DNA from: Paenibacillus tianjinensis
Lineage (GTDB): Bacteria > Bacillota > Bacilli > Paenibacillales > Paenibacillaceae
DNA length: 64,000 nt
Assembly (NCBI RefSeq): GCF_017086365.1
Contig: NZ_CP070969.1
Coordinates: forward strand, 2,108,001-2,172,000
Direction: 5' to 3'
The position numbers and the translations under genes were made by a program. Below, piece by piece: positions 44,895 through 52,782 of this stretch; within the stretch, counting starts at the first letter, position 1, and every line of letters begins with the position of its first letter. The notes beneath the pieces are model-generated. The model was not told the DNA's origin, ran no database searches, and worked only from the letters and a program-made list of their open reading frames with translations.

Positions 44895-45075
44895 GCTCAC
44901 ACAACTCCTTTTCAGCTATTCCTTTGGCATATTCCCTTATTATATAAACGAACAGCCCTTATTAAAAGATACGCGGGTTCTGCTGCTATTTTTGTTGGCT
45001 TGGTTCCGTATCCTTTGCCGCCCCTGATCCGTTTACAGGATATCAAATCAAGTTATATCCCAGGAGGTATGGATC

Positions 45076-45657
45076 ATGAGTATTGTCCCCTATGTAATTG
45101 AACAGACGAGCAGAGGCGAGCGGTCCTACGATATTTATTCCCGGCTGCTGAAAGACCGGATTGTATTTGTCGGTGCGGCGATCGATGATCAGCTGGCGAA
45201 CAGCATTATTGCCCAGCTTTTATATCTTGCGGCGGAAGAACCCGATAAAGATATCCAAATGTTTATTAACAGTCCGGGAGGTTCAACTACCGCAGGGTTC
45301 GGAATTTATGATACGATGCAGGTAATCAAACCGCAGGTCAGCACGATATGCACCGGTTTTGCGGCTTCTTTCGCATCACTGCTGCTGCTGGCCGGAGCCC
45401 CCGGCAAAAGATTTGCGCTGCCAAGCAGTGAAATTATGATCCACCAGCCGCATGGCGGTGCCCAGGGGCAAGCCAGCGATATTGCCATCAGCGCCAAACG
45501 GATATTGCAGATTAGGGAAAAGGTCGTGCAGATCACTGCAGGCCGGACCGGCCAGCCGGCTGACAAGATCGCGAAGGATATGGACAGGGATTATTTCATG
45601 TCCGCGGATGAGGCAATGACATACGGCATTATCGACAAAGTAATCACGAACCTATAA
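45076..45657 (+). CDS. clpP: ATP-dependent Clp protease proteolytic subunit (ClpP paralogue)
   Basis: This 193-residue serine peptidase forms barrel complexes with Clp ATPases. The triad is complete: Ser in [14 protein letters not shown] (about residue 97), His in [13 protein letters not shown] (about 122) and Asp in [11 protein letters not shown] (about 171). The usual AASMGS around the nucleophile is AASFAS, and several positions differ from housekeeping ClpP, so this is probably an extra paralogue. There is no propeptide beyond a few residues. No clpX or clpC adjoins. AGGAGG lies eight bases before ATG 45076. A small 68-residue protein gene follows after 19 bp and is likely co-transcribed. 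Confidence 0.92.
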   Translation: MSIVPYVIEQTSRGERSYDIYSRLLKDRIVFVGAAIDDQLANSIIAQLLYLAAEEPDKDIQMFINSPGGSTTAGFGIYDTMQVIKPQVSTICTGFAASFASLLLLAGAPGKRFALPSSEIMIHQPHGGAQGQASDIAISAKRILQIREKVVQITAGRTGQPADKIAKDMDRDYFMSADEAMTYGIIDKVITNL

Positions 45658-45676
45658 GTAAAGGAGCGGATGAACC

Positions 45677-45883
45677 ATGCTGGCAGATTTGAAAGGGCAG
45701 AAAGTCGCGGTACATTTTCTGGATGGTACGAGTGTAAGGGACGGTGTTCTGGAAGAGCTTGACGAGCGCTTCGTGAAATACCGGACAGAATATCAGGTGC
45801 TGTACATTCCGGTCACCTCAATTCGTGCAGTAGCGCTGGAGACCAAGGAGCGCGAGCGGCCGCGGGTGGGCTTCGGACAGTAA
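45677..45883 (+). CDS. Small hypothetical protein (68 aa, Sm-like/DUF2642-like)
   Basis: This small beta-rich protein (LKGQKVAVHFLDGTSVRDGVLEELDERFVKYRTEYQVLYIPVTSIRAVAL) has a pattern resembling the Sm/SH3-like barrel of DUF2642-type proteins: G-x-x-V, then D-G, then a terminal I-P-x-x-x-I strand. The tail is charged (ETKERERPRVGFGQ). AAGGAG lies ten bases before ATG 45677. It starts 19 bp after the ClpP paralogue, suggesting an operon, perhaps as an adaptor or a ribonucleoprotein partner, but this is speculation. Family assignment is by pattern only. Confidence 0.65.
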   Translation: MLADLKGQKVAVHFLDGTSVRDGVLEELDERFVKYRTEYQVLYIPVTSIRAVALETKERERPRVGFGQ

Positions 45884-45995
45884 GGTCTCGCGGCCGACAG
45901 CGGCTACCTAACGCTCCCGGGACCTGAGCACACTTCCGCGGCTCTGAAATGGATGTTCGGCTGAATCTGGAGAACATAATAAAAAACTTTACAGA

Positions 45996-46018
45996 AACGG
46001 CAGCAATGCCGTTTTTTT
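45996..46018 (+). terminator. Terminator of the clpP operon
   Basis: AACGGCA-GCAA-TGCCGTT with a following T run. Confidence 0.85.
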
Positions 46019-46427
46019 CTGTGTCTGTTATAAGGCATCAGGATACAGCGGATGTAACGCTGGATAATCGAGGTATTGGATTTCGGCTGTTACACATACT
46101 ACACCTAAGTGTATCTGCTGCGGCGGCTCCCTAAGCAGTTAGCGAACAGGTGAAAACGGGTAAGAATACATAGTGTGCCTATTTTCCGGAGGTGAGCCTG
46201 TTCATTGATTTCAAATAATACGTATGAAGAAAGGCGCTGCTGTGATACAATAATCTAGTTGTCCTTCTTATGGGGATTTAGGTTTCAAGTAGCCGGGCCA
46301 TCTGGCAATGTTTCTTCTAGAAAGCTAAGAAAAACGCAGCATTACAGTGTATTTACATGCGTTCAAGAGTATTAACAGGAAAAACCGAAGATTTTACAGA
46401 CTACGTATCAATTTTTGTCGTTTTTTA
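46019..46427 (+). other. Long intergenic region (leader) before the polyamine operon
   Basis: No convincing gene is seen. It contains GGAGGTGA (about 46189) followed by tiny frames only, and a CTGTGATACAATAATCT element (46240-46256) that is repeated at 54349. A 71-codon frame at 46347-46562 overlaps the real TTG start of the next gene and its promoter, so it is not believed. Confidence 0.4.
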
Positions 46428-46456
46428 TTGATTTATTGCTGTGCTTTATGTATAAT
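46428..46456 (+). promoter_or_regulatory. Promoter of the carboxynorspermidine operon
   Basis: -35 TTGATT (46428-46433), 17-bp spacer, -10 TATAAT (46451-46456), 91 bp upstream of the TTG start. Confidence 0.7.
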
Positions 46457-46546
46457 CAGCCTTGTTGATTTTTGCAACTGGAAATGGCTTGTACGTTATA
46501 AGTCAGATCTGAACTACGGATTTCTTATATTAGGAGGTTATCTATT

Positions 46547-47746
46547 TTGGGAAAAGCGTTAATTATTGGCGCTGGCGGTGTAGCTAGTGTTGTCGTGCAC
46601 AAGTGCTGCCAGAACCCGGATGTATTTGAAGAGATCTGCATAGCGAGCAGAACCCTCGCGAAATGTGATGCTCTGAAAGATAAATTGGCCGGAGGCCAGA
46701 CGAAGATTTCTACTGCTCAGCTCGATGCGGATAATACGGAAGAGGTCATTGAACTGATCAAGAGCTTCCAGCCGGATGTCGTGATTAATGTCGCTCTCCC
46801 ATATCAGGACCTGACCATTATGGATGCCTGCCTGGCAACGGGAGTGCACTATGTGGATACCGCTAACTACGAACCGCAGGATACTGCGAAATTTGAATAT
46901 TCCTGGCAGTGGGCCTACAAAGAAAGATTCGAAAAGGCCGGAATTACTGCGCTGCTCGGCAGCGGCTTCGATCCAGGCGTAACCGGTGTGTTCACCGCTT
47001 ATGCACAGAAGCATTATTTTGACGAAATTCACACGATTGATATTGTGGATGCGAACGCAGGCGACCATGGTTATCCGTTTGCTACCAACTTCAATCCTGA
47101 AATCAATATCCGCGAAATTACTGCGAACGGACGCTACTTTGAGAACGGCGAGTGGATTGAAACGGCTCCGCTGTCCGAGAAGAAAGTCTACGATCTCCCG
47201 GAGATCGGTCCTAAGGATATTTACCTGCTGTATCATGAAGAGCTGGAATCCCTGGCCAAAAATATCAAAGGCGTGAAGAAAATCCGCTTCTGGATGACCT
47301 TCTCCCAGAACTACCTGACTCACCTGAAGGTGCTGGAGAATGTCGGCATGACTTCGATTGAGCCAATTATGTATGAAGGCAAAGAGATTATTCCTTTGCA
47401 GTTCCTGAAGGCTATCCTGCCAGACCCGGCATCCCTCGGACCAAGAACCAAGGGTAAAACCAACATTGGCTGTATCATTCAGGGTACTAAAGACGGCCAG
47501 CCGAAAACCTATTATGTTTACAATGTCTGCGATCATGAAGAATGCTACAGAGAAGTGGGCTCCCAGGCCATTTCCTACACAACCGGCGTTCCTGCCATGA
47601 TCGGGGCTATGATGATTATCAAAGGCATCTGGAACAAACCGGGCGTACACAATATCGAAGAATTCGATCCGGACCCATTCATGGATGCACTCAATAAACA
47701 CGGGCTGCCTTGGCAAGAAGATTTCTCGCCGACGCTGCTGGACTAG
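46547..47746 (+). CDS. Carboxynorspermidine/carboxyspermidine synthase (saccharopine dehydrogenase family)
   Basis: This 399-residue NAD(P)-dependent dehydrogenase has an N-terminal Rossmann motif LIIGAGGVASVVVHKC and a saccharopine dehydrogenase fold, with GSGFDPGVTGVFTAYA and DIVDANAGDHGYPFATNFNPEINIRE diagnostic of carboxy(nor)spermidine dehydrogenase. It condenses aspartate semialdehyde with putrescine or diaminopropane and reduces the imine to carboxyspermidine or carboxynorspermidine. TTG 46547 follows AGGAGG by nine bases. The decarboxylase gene begins 11 bp after its stop, giving a complete two-enzyme polyamine branch that does not need S-adenosylmethionine decarboxylase. Confidence 0.93.
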   Translation: MGKALIIGAGGVASVVVHKCCQNPDVFEEICIASRTLAKCDALKDKLAGGQTKISTAQLDADNTEEVIELIKSFQPDVVINVALPYQDLTIMDACLATGVHYVDTANYEPQDTAKFEYSWQWAYKERFEKAGITALLGSGFDPGVTGVFTAYAQKHYFDEIHTIDIVDANAGDHGYPFATNFNPEINIREITANGRYFENGEWIETAPLSEKKVYDLPEIGPKDIYLLYHEELESLAKNIKGVKKIRFWMTFSQNYLTHLKVLENVGMTSIEPIMYEGKEIIPLQFLKAILPDPASLGPRTKGKTNIGCIIQGTKDGQPKTYYVYNVCDHEECYREVGSQAISYTTGVPAMIGAMMIIKGIWNKPGVHNIEEFDPDPFMDALNKHGLPWQEDFSPTLLD

Positions 47747-47757
47747 GGCGTAAGGCA

Positions 47758-48903
47758 ATGAAAGAAATCGATATCGACATCAGCTCGCTGCCGTCACCTG
47801 CCTATCTTGTCGATGAGCGGCTGCTTAAGAAGAACCTGGAGACCCTGAATTACGTGCAGGAGCGTACCGGAGCGAAGATTCTTCTGGCGCAAAAAGGCTT
47901 CTCCATGCACGCTCTGTACCCGCTGGTCGGCAAATACCTGCATGGCGTGACTTCCAGCTCCCTGTTCGAAGCCCGGCTGGGCTTTGAGGAAATGGGCAAG
48001 GAAGTGCATGTCTACGCACCGGCTTACATGGACCGTGAATTCGACGAGCTGCTGCGCTATACCGATCACATTGTGTTCAACTCGTTTGACCAGTGGAACC
48101 GGTTCAAGGACCGCGTACAGAATGCCGGCAAGCCAATCAGCTGCGGAATCCGTGTAAATCCGGAATATTCCGAGATTGAAGTGCCGCTCTATGATCCTTG
48201 CTACAACTACTCCCGTATGGGCGTAACCCTGCCGAACTTCCGTCCGGAAGAGCTTGAAGGCATTGAAGGGCTGCATTTCCATACCATGTGTGAGCAGAAC
48301 TCCGACACACTGGAGCGTACCCTCAAGGTTGTGGAAGAGAAGTTCGGTCAGTATCTGCACGGCATGAAATGGCTCAACTTCGGCGGCGGCCATCATATTA
48401 CCCGCGACGATTATGACCTGAAGACGCTGATCAAGTGTATCCTTCATATGAAAGAAACCTACAATGTACAGATTTACCTGGAGCCGGGCGAAGCGGTGGC
48501 GCTGAACACCGGATATCTGGTAGCAACTGTGCTTGATACAATGCACAACGGCATGGATATTGCCATTCTCGACACTTCGGCTGAATGCCATATGCCTGAT
48601 GTGCTCGCGATGCCTTACCGGCCGAACATTATCGGTTCAGGACAGCCTGGAGAGTTTCCGTATACGTACAGACTTGGCGGCATGACCTGCCTGGCGGGTG
48701 ATATCATCGGGGATTATTCCTTCCCGGAACCGCTGAAATACGGCGACAAGCTGGTCTTCCTCGACATGGCGATTTATTCCATGGTCAAGAACCATATGTT
48801 TAACGGCGTGAACCTGCCGGCTATTGCTTCCTACAACGATGAAGAAGGCCTGAAGATTATCCGCGAGTTTGAATACAGCGACTTCAGCGGCCGTTTGTCT
48901 TAA
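47758..48903 (+). CDS. nspC: Carboxynorspermidine decarboxylase
   Basis: This 381-residue PLP-dependent alanine-racemase-fold decarboxylase makes (nor)spermidine. LPSPAYLVDERLLKKNL and ILLAQKGFSMHALY carry the PLP lysine (about residue 41-43), and NFGGGHHITRDDYD, EPGEAVALNTGYL and LDTSAECHMPDVLAMPYRP are typical of NspC. A longer reading from 47710 overlaps the upstream gene; ATG 47758 follows its stop by 11 bp with an AGGGCGTAAGG-type RBS and starts the conserved sequence. The preceding dehydrogenase makes its substrate. Polyamine output may affect biofilm or stress; that is family knowledge only. Confidence 0.93.
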   Translation: MKEIDIDISSLPSPAYLVDERLLKKNLETLNYVQERTGAKILLAQKGFSMHALYPLVGKYLHGVTSSSLFEARLGFEEMGKEVHVYAPAYMDREFDELLRYTDHIVFNSFDQWNRFKDRVQNAGKPISCGIRVNPEYSEIEVPLYDPCYNYSRMGVTLPNFRPEELEGIEGLHFHTMCEQNSDTLERTLKVVEEKFGQYLHGMKWLNFGGGHHITRDDYDLKTLIKCILHMKETYNVQIYLEPGEAVALNTGYLVATVLDTMHNGMDIAILDTSAECHMPDVLAMPYRPNIIGSGQPGEFPYTYRLGGMTCLAGDIIGDYSFPEPLKYGDKLVFLDMAIYSMVKNHMFNGVNLPAIASYNDEEGLKIIREFEYSDFSGRLS

Positions 48904-48920
48904 TTCTTTTTTATAATAGA

Positions 48921-48966
48921 GTGCCCCGCAAGCCGGCTGGAGTTGGCTTACGGGGCGCTTTTTTTT
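48921..48966 (+). terminator. Terminator of the polyamine operon
   Basis: GTGCCCCGCAAGCC pairs (two wobbles) with GGCTTACGGGGCGC around a 10-nt loop, followed by a T8 run. Confidence 0.9.
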
Positions 48967-49002
48967 GATTTCTCGTGGATAATGGATAATAGTGAACAGT
49001 GA

Positions 49003-49187
49003 TAGCTGCACTTTGTACACTTATTATGCTCATTTTTGCTGTCGCCACGGCTTTAGCTGCACTTCATACAACTAAAAGTGGCAATTTCGGCTCTGAGAAG
49101 CAAAATGGGGATTTTTAATTGCACAGACTGCAGTTAAAATGAAAAATAGCCTCTTTTCGCGCCGGATAGTTGCAGAAAGTGCAGTTA
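49003..49187. repeat. Array of four 21-bp imperfect palindromes
   Basis: Four 21-bp units of form TA-R-Y-TGCA-N5-T-R-C-A-x2-TWA lie at 49003-49023, 49054-49074, 49116-49136 and 49167-49187. Start-to-start spacing is 51, 62 and 51 bp. The outer spacers share a loose ATG...CGC...CGG pattern. The unit resembles intergenic palindromic repeats of Paenibacillus genomes, which I cannot confirm here. No coding frame is supported in this 370-bp gap. Confidence 0.7.
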
Positions 49188-49220
49188 TAGCACCCCCTTG
49201 AAGCATATTTTACATAAGGA

Positions 49221-49272
49221 TGAAAAAACAGCCCCGCATCAACGCCTATTAGGCGGGACACGGGGCTGCTTT
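49221..49272 (-). terminator. Terminator of the RCC1-like gene
   Basis: On the minus strand CAGCCCCG pairs with CGGGGCTG, with an inner CGCCTA/TAGGCG hairpin, followed by TTTTTT. Confidence 0.75.
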
Positions 49273-49291
49273 GAGTGAAGACACTATTGTT

Positions 49292-49324
49292 TAGCTGCAC
49301 CATAGCTGCACCATAGCTACATCA
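49292..49324. repeat. Three tandem copies of an 11-bp repeat (TAGCTGCACCA)
   Basis: TAGCTGCACCA at 49292-49302 and 49303-49313 is exact; 49314-49324 is TAGCTACATCA. It lies between the RCC1-like gene stop and its terminator and shares TAGCTGCA with the nearby palindrome array. Confidence 0.7.
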
Positions 49325-49337
49325 GAGCAAGGCTGCA

Positions 49338-50915
49338 TCACTTCATACTAATCGCAATTTCCTCCTGTTGCGGCAGCCAGTTGACGGTGGCGCCGAGCTG
49401 CTCGCTGATAAAGCGCAGCGGGAGATAGATTGTACCGTTCACAATAAACGGCGGTGTGGCGAGGGTGACTGCAGTACCGTTGACCGTTGTCTCCCCGCTT
49501 ACAGTATTAATGGAGATAGAGAGAGACGGTTTACTCACGGCGGTTCGGGTGATGGTTACTATTTTCTCAACCTTGGAAGCTGTACCGCCGTTACTGGTGG
49601 GAGTGGTCGTATGGTTCTCTTTATAGGCAACGATGGCTCCCAGTTTATCAAATAGCGACCGCAAGGGAACGAAGTTCTGGCCGCCGCGGGTAATCACACC
49701 ATTCGTCAGATTGACCGGCTCTGCGTTCAGCGTAACGGCTATCGGCTTCTGCATAGGCACCGGCTGGTCAAAGTTGAAATCATAGTTGGCGTAGCCGAGC
49801 TGAGCGTTTTTGTTGACGCCCCAGCCCCAGAGGGTGCCGTCACTCTTTTGCATAACGATGTGGCGTCCGCCGCCCTTTATGGAGGTAATATTGGAGGCCA
49901 GCAAAGTGAACACTGCCTCTGCAGTAATCGTTTCTTCTCCGATGGAGGTTGTGTATACCTTGCCGTCCGCTGTTAAAGCCACGATAGATCGTTCCATAAT
50001 ATAGGCGTCCGTTACAATTCTGATTCCGGTGAAGCGCAGCGGTACCGTCTGCTCATGGAAGGTTGTGCCGTCGGAGCTGCCGGTAATGGTCATTCCCCGG
50101 AACCAGAGGTTAGCGCTATTGTCGATGGCAAGTGTGCTGCGCCCGTTATCACGAAGGATACGGATATCCTTCAGTCCGGTTACAGGTACCGGATTCATTA
50201 CATCGCTGCCGGCAACCGGATTATAAATCGACTCGACGGGCCAGGTCCAGACCGTGCCGTCTCCGGCAAGCGCAAAGTTATTCTCCAGCTGGTTGATTTG
50301 GCTCAGCTTCCGGACAGGCTGAAAGGAGGTAAGCTGATCGGTTGAGGTCCAGACCGTCCCGTCCTGCTTGAGGAACAGGAATCTTTTCCAGGAGCCCTTT
50401 TCATTGTCCTCAAAATACCCCCCGGCGGCAGTTACTCCCTCTATTCCGCCAACAGGGGATAAGGAGATCCGCGAGGTATCGTCCTCCGGTAACGCTGCCT
50501 GATAGACCGCACCGGCCCCGCTTACAGCCAGGTATGTACCCTGCACCAGTGCAAGGTCCGTCAAGCCAGTCATTTCCGGTACTTGTACAGTTTCCATTGC
50601 TAAAGTCTTGGCATTGGTCTGCCATTGCCAGACGGAGTAATCCTGCTTAACTGCAAGCCCTCCGCCCCCGGCCAGGCCGAAGGAAGCTTTAACCTCAGCA
50701 AGTCCCGGTACACGTGTAGGCACCGAGCGGCTGTCGCCCCAGACCCACAGGCTGCCGTCCTTTTTGATCAGGTGATCCGGCCCGTAGTCGGCGATACTGG
50801 AAACAGCAGCTGCAGTGTCGGCCGCGGCAGCCGCTCCTCCGTTGCAGGCTGCAGGAAAGCCGGCTGCTGTAGCCAGGCTTAGCGCCAGGCCGAGCAATTT
50901 TGTCCATTTTTTCAT
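49338..50915 (-). CDS. RCC1-repeat-like protein with C-terminal stalk domain, exported
   Basis: This exported protein has 525 residues. A signal peptide (KKWTKLLGLALSLATAAGFPAAC) is followed by Ala-rich sequence; the Cys is not in a good lipobox. Residues about 45-370 hold RCC1-like blades (HLIKKDGSLWVWGDS, LAGDGTVWTWP, MQKSDGTLWGWGVNKNAQLGY), and the C-terminal 130 residues form a copper-amine-oxidase-N1/stalk domain (VNLTNGVITRGGQNFVPLRSLFDKLGAIV, GTIYLPLRFISEQLGATVNW). Such proteins are common and paralogous in Paenibacillus surfaces; partner and role are unknown. ATG 50915 has an AGGAGA-type RBS. It lies divergent from dgk. Confidence 0.87.
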   Translation of the reverse strand: MKKWTKLLGLALSLATAAGFPAACNGGAAAAADTAAAVSSIADYGPDHLIKKDGSLWVWGDSRSVPTRVPGLAEVKASFGLAGGGGLAVKQDYSVWQWQTNAKTLAMETVQVPEMTGLTDLALVQGTYLAVSGAGAVYQAALPEDDTSRISLSPVGGIEGVTAAGGYFEDNEKGSWKRFLFLKQDGTVWTSTDQLTSFQPVRKLSQINQLENNFALAGDGTVWTWPVESIYNPVAGSDVMNPVPVTGLKDIRILRDNGRSTLAIDNSANLWFRGMTITGSSDGTTFHEQTVPLRFTGIRIVTDAYIMERSIVALTADGKVYTTSIGEETITAEAVFTLLASNITSIKGGGRHIVMQKSDGTLWGWGVNKNAQLGYANYDFNFDQPVPMQKPIAVTLNAEPVNLTNGVITRGGQNFVPLRSLFDKLGAIVAYKENHTTTPTSNGGTASKVEKIVTITRTAVSKPSLSISINTVSGETTVNGTAVTLATPPFIVNGTIYLPLRFISEQLGATVNWLPQQEEIAISMK

Positions 50916-51014
50916 AAGAGGTCTCCTTAGTATTTGAATTCCATTAACTTACAATTAGACGCGCTCCCCCCGCAAAAAGTTTCTGCAGAAAAATGTCGCT
51001 CATTGTCGGCTGAC

Positions 51015-51033
51015 CTGTGATACAATATCCTAG
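51015..51033 (+). promoter_or_regulatory. Extended -10 promoter element of the dgk-dck operon
   Basis: CTGTGATACAATATCCTAG carries an extended -10 (TG-A-TACAAT) without a clear -35. The same core occurs before the genes at 54397 and 46547. Confidence 0.5.
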
Positions 51034-51079
51034 TCTGTTTTTTTAGTTTTGTCCGTATCTGAGGAGGAAATCAGCGTTA

Positions 51080-51703
51080 ATGAAACATGCACCTTTTATT
51101 GCAGTGGAAGGCCCGATCGGGGCCGGAAAAACCACCCTTGCTACCATGCTGGCAGCTGAGCTTGAGCTTCCGGTAATTAAAGAGATTGTTGAAGAGAATC
51201 CGTTCCTGGACAAGTTCTATCAGAATATGGATGACTGGAGCTTCCAGCTCGAAATGTTCTTTCTCTGCAACCGTTACAAGCAGCTTGAGGATACCGTGAA
51301 CGAGTACATCAATAAGGATAAACCGGTTATTTCCGATTATCATATTTATAAAAATCTGATTTTTGGCGAGCGGACGCTCAAAGGATCGAAACGGGACAAA
51401 TACCGTGAGATTTACCATGTGCTCACCGATGATCTGCCGAAGCCTGATATTATTCTCTATATCCGTGCGGATCTGGATACTCTTATGGCCAGAATCGCCA
51501 AACGCGGCCGCCCGTTCGAAGAGGAAATTTCACCTGCGTATATGCAGCAATTAATAGAAGATTATGATGATGCTATGGCCTCACTCGCTGTCCGCGAACC
51601 GTCGACCGTCATTGTAACGATTGATGGGAACAAGGTTGATTTTGTAGAGAATCAGGAAGATTTCAGCGCTATCGCCGCACAACTAAAGGAGCTTATGAAA
51701 TGA
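51080..51703 (+). CDS. dgk: Deoxynucleoside kinase, Dgk-like (deoxyguanosine kinase)
   Basis: This 207-residue P-loop deoxynucleoside kinase salvages deoxyguanosine by 5'-phosphorylation. It has the P-loop AVEGPIGAGKTTLATML (about residues 8-24), the sugar/base site NPFLDKFYQNMDDWSFQLEMFFL, the DYHIYKNLIF region and the LID-type RIAKRGRPFEEEI. It closely resembles Bacillus Dgk in pattern. Its stop overlaps the Dck-like gene start by 4 bp (ATGA), so the pair is co-translated. GGAGG lies upstream of ATG 51080. Confidence 0.92.
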   Translation: MKHAPFIAVEGPIGAGKTTLATMLAAELELPVIKEIVEENPFLDKFYQNMDDWSFQLEMFFLCNRYKQLEDTVNEYINKDKPVISDYHIYKNLIFGERTLKGSKRDKYREIYHVLTDDLPKPDIILYIRADLDTLMARIAKRGRPFEEEISPAYMQQLIEDYDDAMASLAVREPSTVIVTIDGNKVDFVENQEDFSAIAAQLKELMK

Positions 51704-52353
51704 ACACATACAACATCCCGGACAACGCCATTATTACTGTAGCCGGAACAGTGGGTGTCGGCAAATCAACGCTGACTGCAGCCCTCGCGAAGCGTCTGAA
51801 TTTCCAGACGTCGCTGGAGCAGGTCGACCACAATCCATACCTGGAGAAGTTCTACCATGATTTCGAAAGATGGAGCTTCCATCTGCAGATTTATTTCCTG
51901 GCGGAACGCTTCAAGGAGCAGAAGAAGATGTTCGAGCTGGGCGGCGGCTTCGTGCAGGACCGTTCGATCTATGAGGATACCGGGATTTTTGCCAAAATGC
52001 ATGCCGATCAAGGCACCATGTCGAAGACCGACTATGAAACCTACACCAGTCTATATGAGGCAATGGTGATGACACCGTATTTCCCGCATCCCGATGTGCT
52101 GATCTATATCGAAGGCAGCCTGCCGTCGATCCTCACCCGGATCAATGAACGCGGACGCGAAATGGAAATCCAGACCGATGTCTCCTACTGGGAGCATATG
52201 CACGGCCGTTATTCCCAGTGGATAAATGAGTTCAGCGCCTGCCCGGTGCTGCGGCTGAACATTGATGACTACGATGTGAATGATGCGGATTCGATGTCTG
52301 CGATTCTGGCGCAGGTGGGTAAGGCGATTAACCGGAGCGAGGTGGCGAAGTAA
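51700..52353 (+). CDS. dck: Deoxynucleoside kinase, Dck-like (deoxyadenosine/deoxycytidine kinase)
   Basis: This 217-residue kinase has P-loop VAGTVGVGKSTLTAALAKRL, substrate site NPYLEKFYHDFERWSFHLQIYFL, QDRSIYEDTGIFAKM and LID region RINERGREMEIQT, as in Bacillus Dck. It follows dgk with a 4-bp overlap. Its last 518 bp (51837-52354, from codon 46 on) are duplicated almost exactly at 53662-54178, but the copy is broken and this copy is intact. It is followed by a candidate RNA gene and an AT-rich island instead of the usual terminator. The intact 3' end may have been restored by an insertion event. Confidence 0.92.
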   Translation: MNTYNIPDNAIITVAGTVGVGKSTLTAALAKRLNFQTSLEQVDHNPYLEKFYHDFERWSFHLQIYFLAERFKEQKKMFELGGGFVQDRSIYEDTGIFAKMHADQGTMSKTDYETYTSLYEAMVMTPYFPHPDVLIYIEGSLPSILTRINERGREMEIQTDVSYWEHMHGRYSQWINEFSACPVLRLNIDDYDVNDADSMSAILAQVGKAINRSEVAK

Positions 52354-52364
52354 AGGGTTTCTAT

Positions 52365-52395
52365 TTGACTACTAACTTCGATTGTTCATTATAAT
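52365..52395 (+). promoter_or_regulatory. Promoter of the candidate structured RNA
   Basis: TTGACT (52365-52370) and TATAAT (52390-52395) are 19 bp apart; the next bases start the first stem of the RNA. Confidence 0.5.
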
Positions 52396-52398
52396 ATA

Positions 52399-52639
52399 GT
52401 TGCTATTATCCTGGTCCCTCCTATGAACATTCCTGGGATGGAAGTAATTCTAGCGAGGACAGCACAGGAATAAGAGGGATAGTAACGGTTGGGACTGATT
52501 AGCTTGCCGGTGCTTATCGGAACGAGGTTTTTAACTGATTTTCCAGAGTAATATCAGTAAGGCCCTTTATCGAATGTTGAGTTTAGACTAGAACTATATG
52601 GTTTTAATCGCGGCGCCAAGGGGCGCTGCTTTTTTTTTT
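52399..52639 (+). ncRNA. Candidate structured non-coding RNA with own promoter and terminator
   Basis: No ORF is supported in this stretch, but the sequence folds. GTTGCTA (52399-52405) pairs with TAGTAAC (52480-52486), TCCCTC (52415-52420) with GAGGGA (52474-52479), and ATTCCTG (52429-52435) with CAGGAAT (52465-52471), a nested three-step hairpin with bulges. ACTGAT/ATCAGT (52534-52558) is a second stem, and GCGGCGCC/GGCGCTGC with a T run (52610-52639) is the terminator. It does not match riboswitch signatures I know. It could be a small RNA, or a leader for the AT-rich gene. Confidence 0.5.
52610..52639 (+). terminator. Terminator of the candidate RNA
   Basis: GCGGCGCC-AAGG-GGCGCTGC (one G-T pair) is followed by a run of about ten Ts. 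Confidence 0.88.
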
Positions 52640-52782
52640 CGGAAAACTCATAAAGTTTCGAGAAAGTTATATTGAATTGATGGATGTTTTACCCTGTATA
52701 TATAAAGTTATTTTCACATAAAGGTATTAATGGTAATATATACATAATGGATATTAGTATTCGTTGGGAGATGTTTGAGTAT

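Noticed and set aside
46347..46562. Plus-strand ORF of 71 codons
   Set aside because: It overlaps the promoter and start of the saccharopine dehydrogenase-family gene in another frame and has no RBS or recognisable features.
46559..47758. 399-codon minus-strand frame opposite the dehydrogenase
   Set aside because: A shadow of the plus-strand saccharopine dehydrogenase-family gene, with no RBS or family.
49003..49187. CRISPR array
   Set aside because: The spaced units are palindromic with variable 21-bp cores and only four copies; no cas genes.
52399..52639. Known riboswitch (purine, TPP, SAM, c-di-GMP, T-box)
   Set aside because: None of the conserved core strings I know for these families is present.
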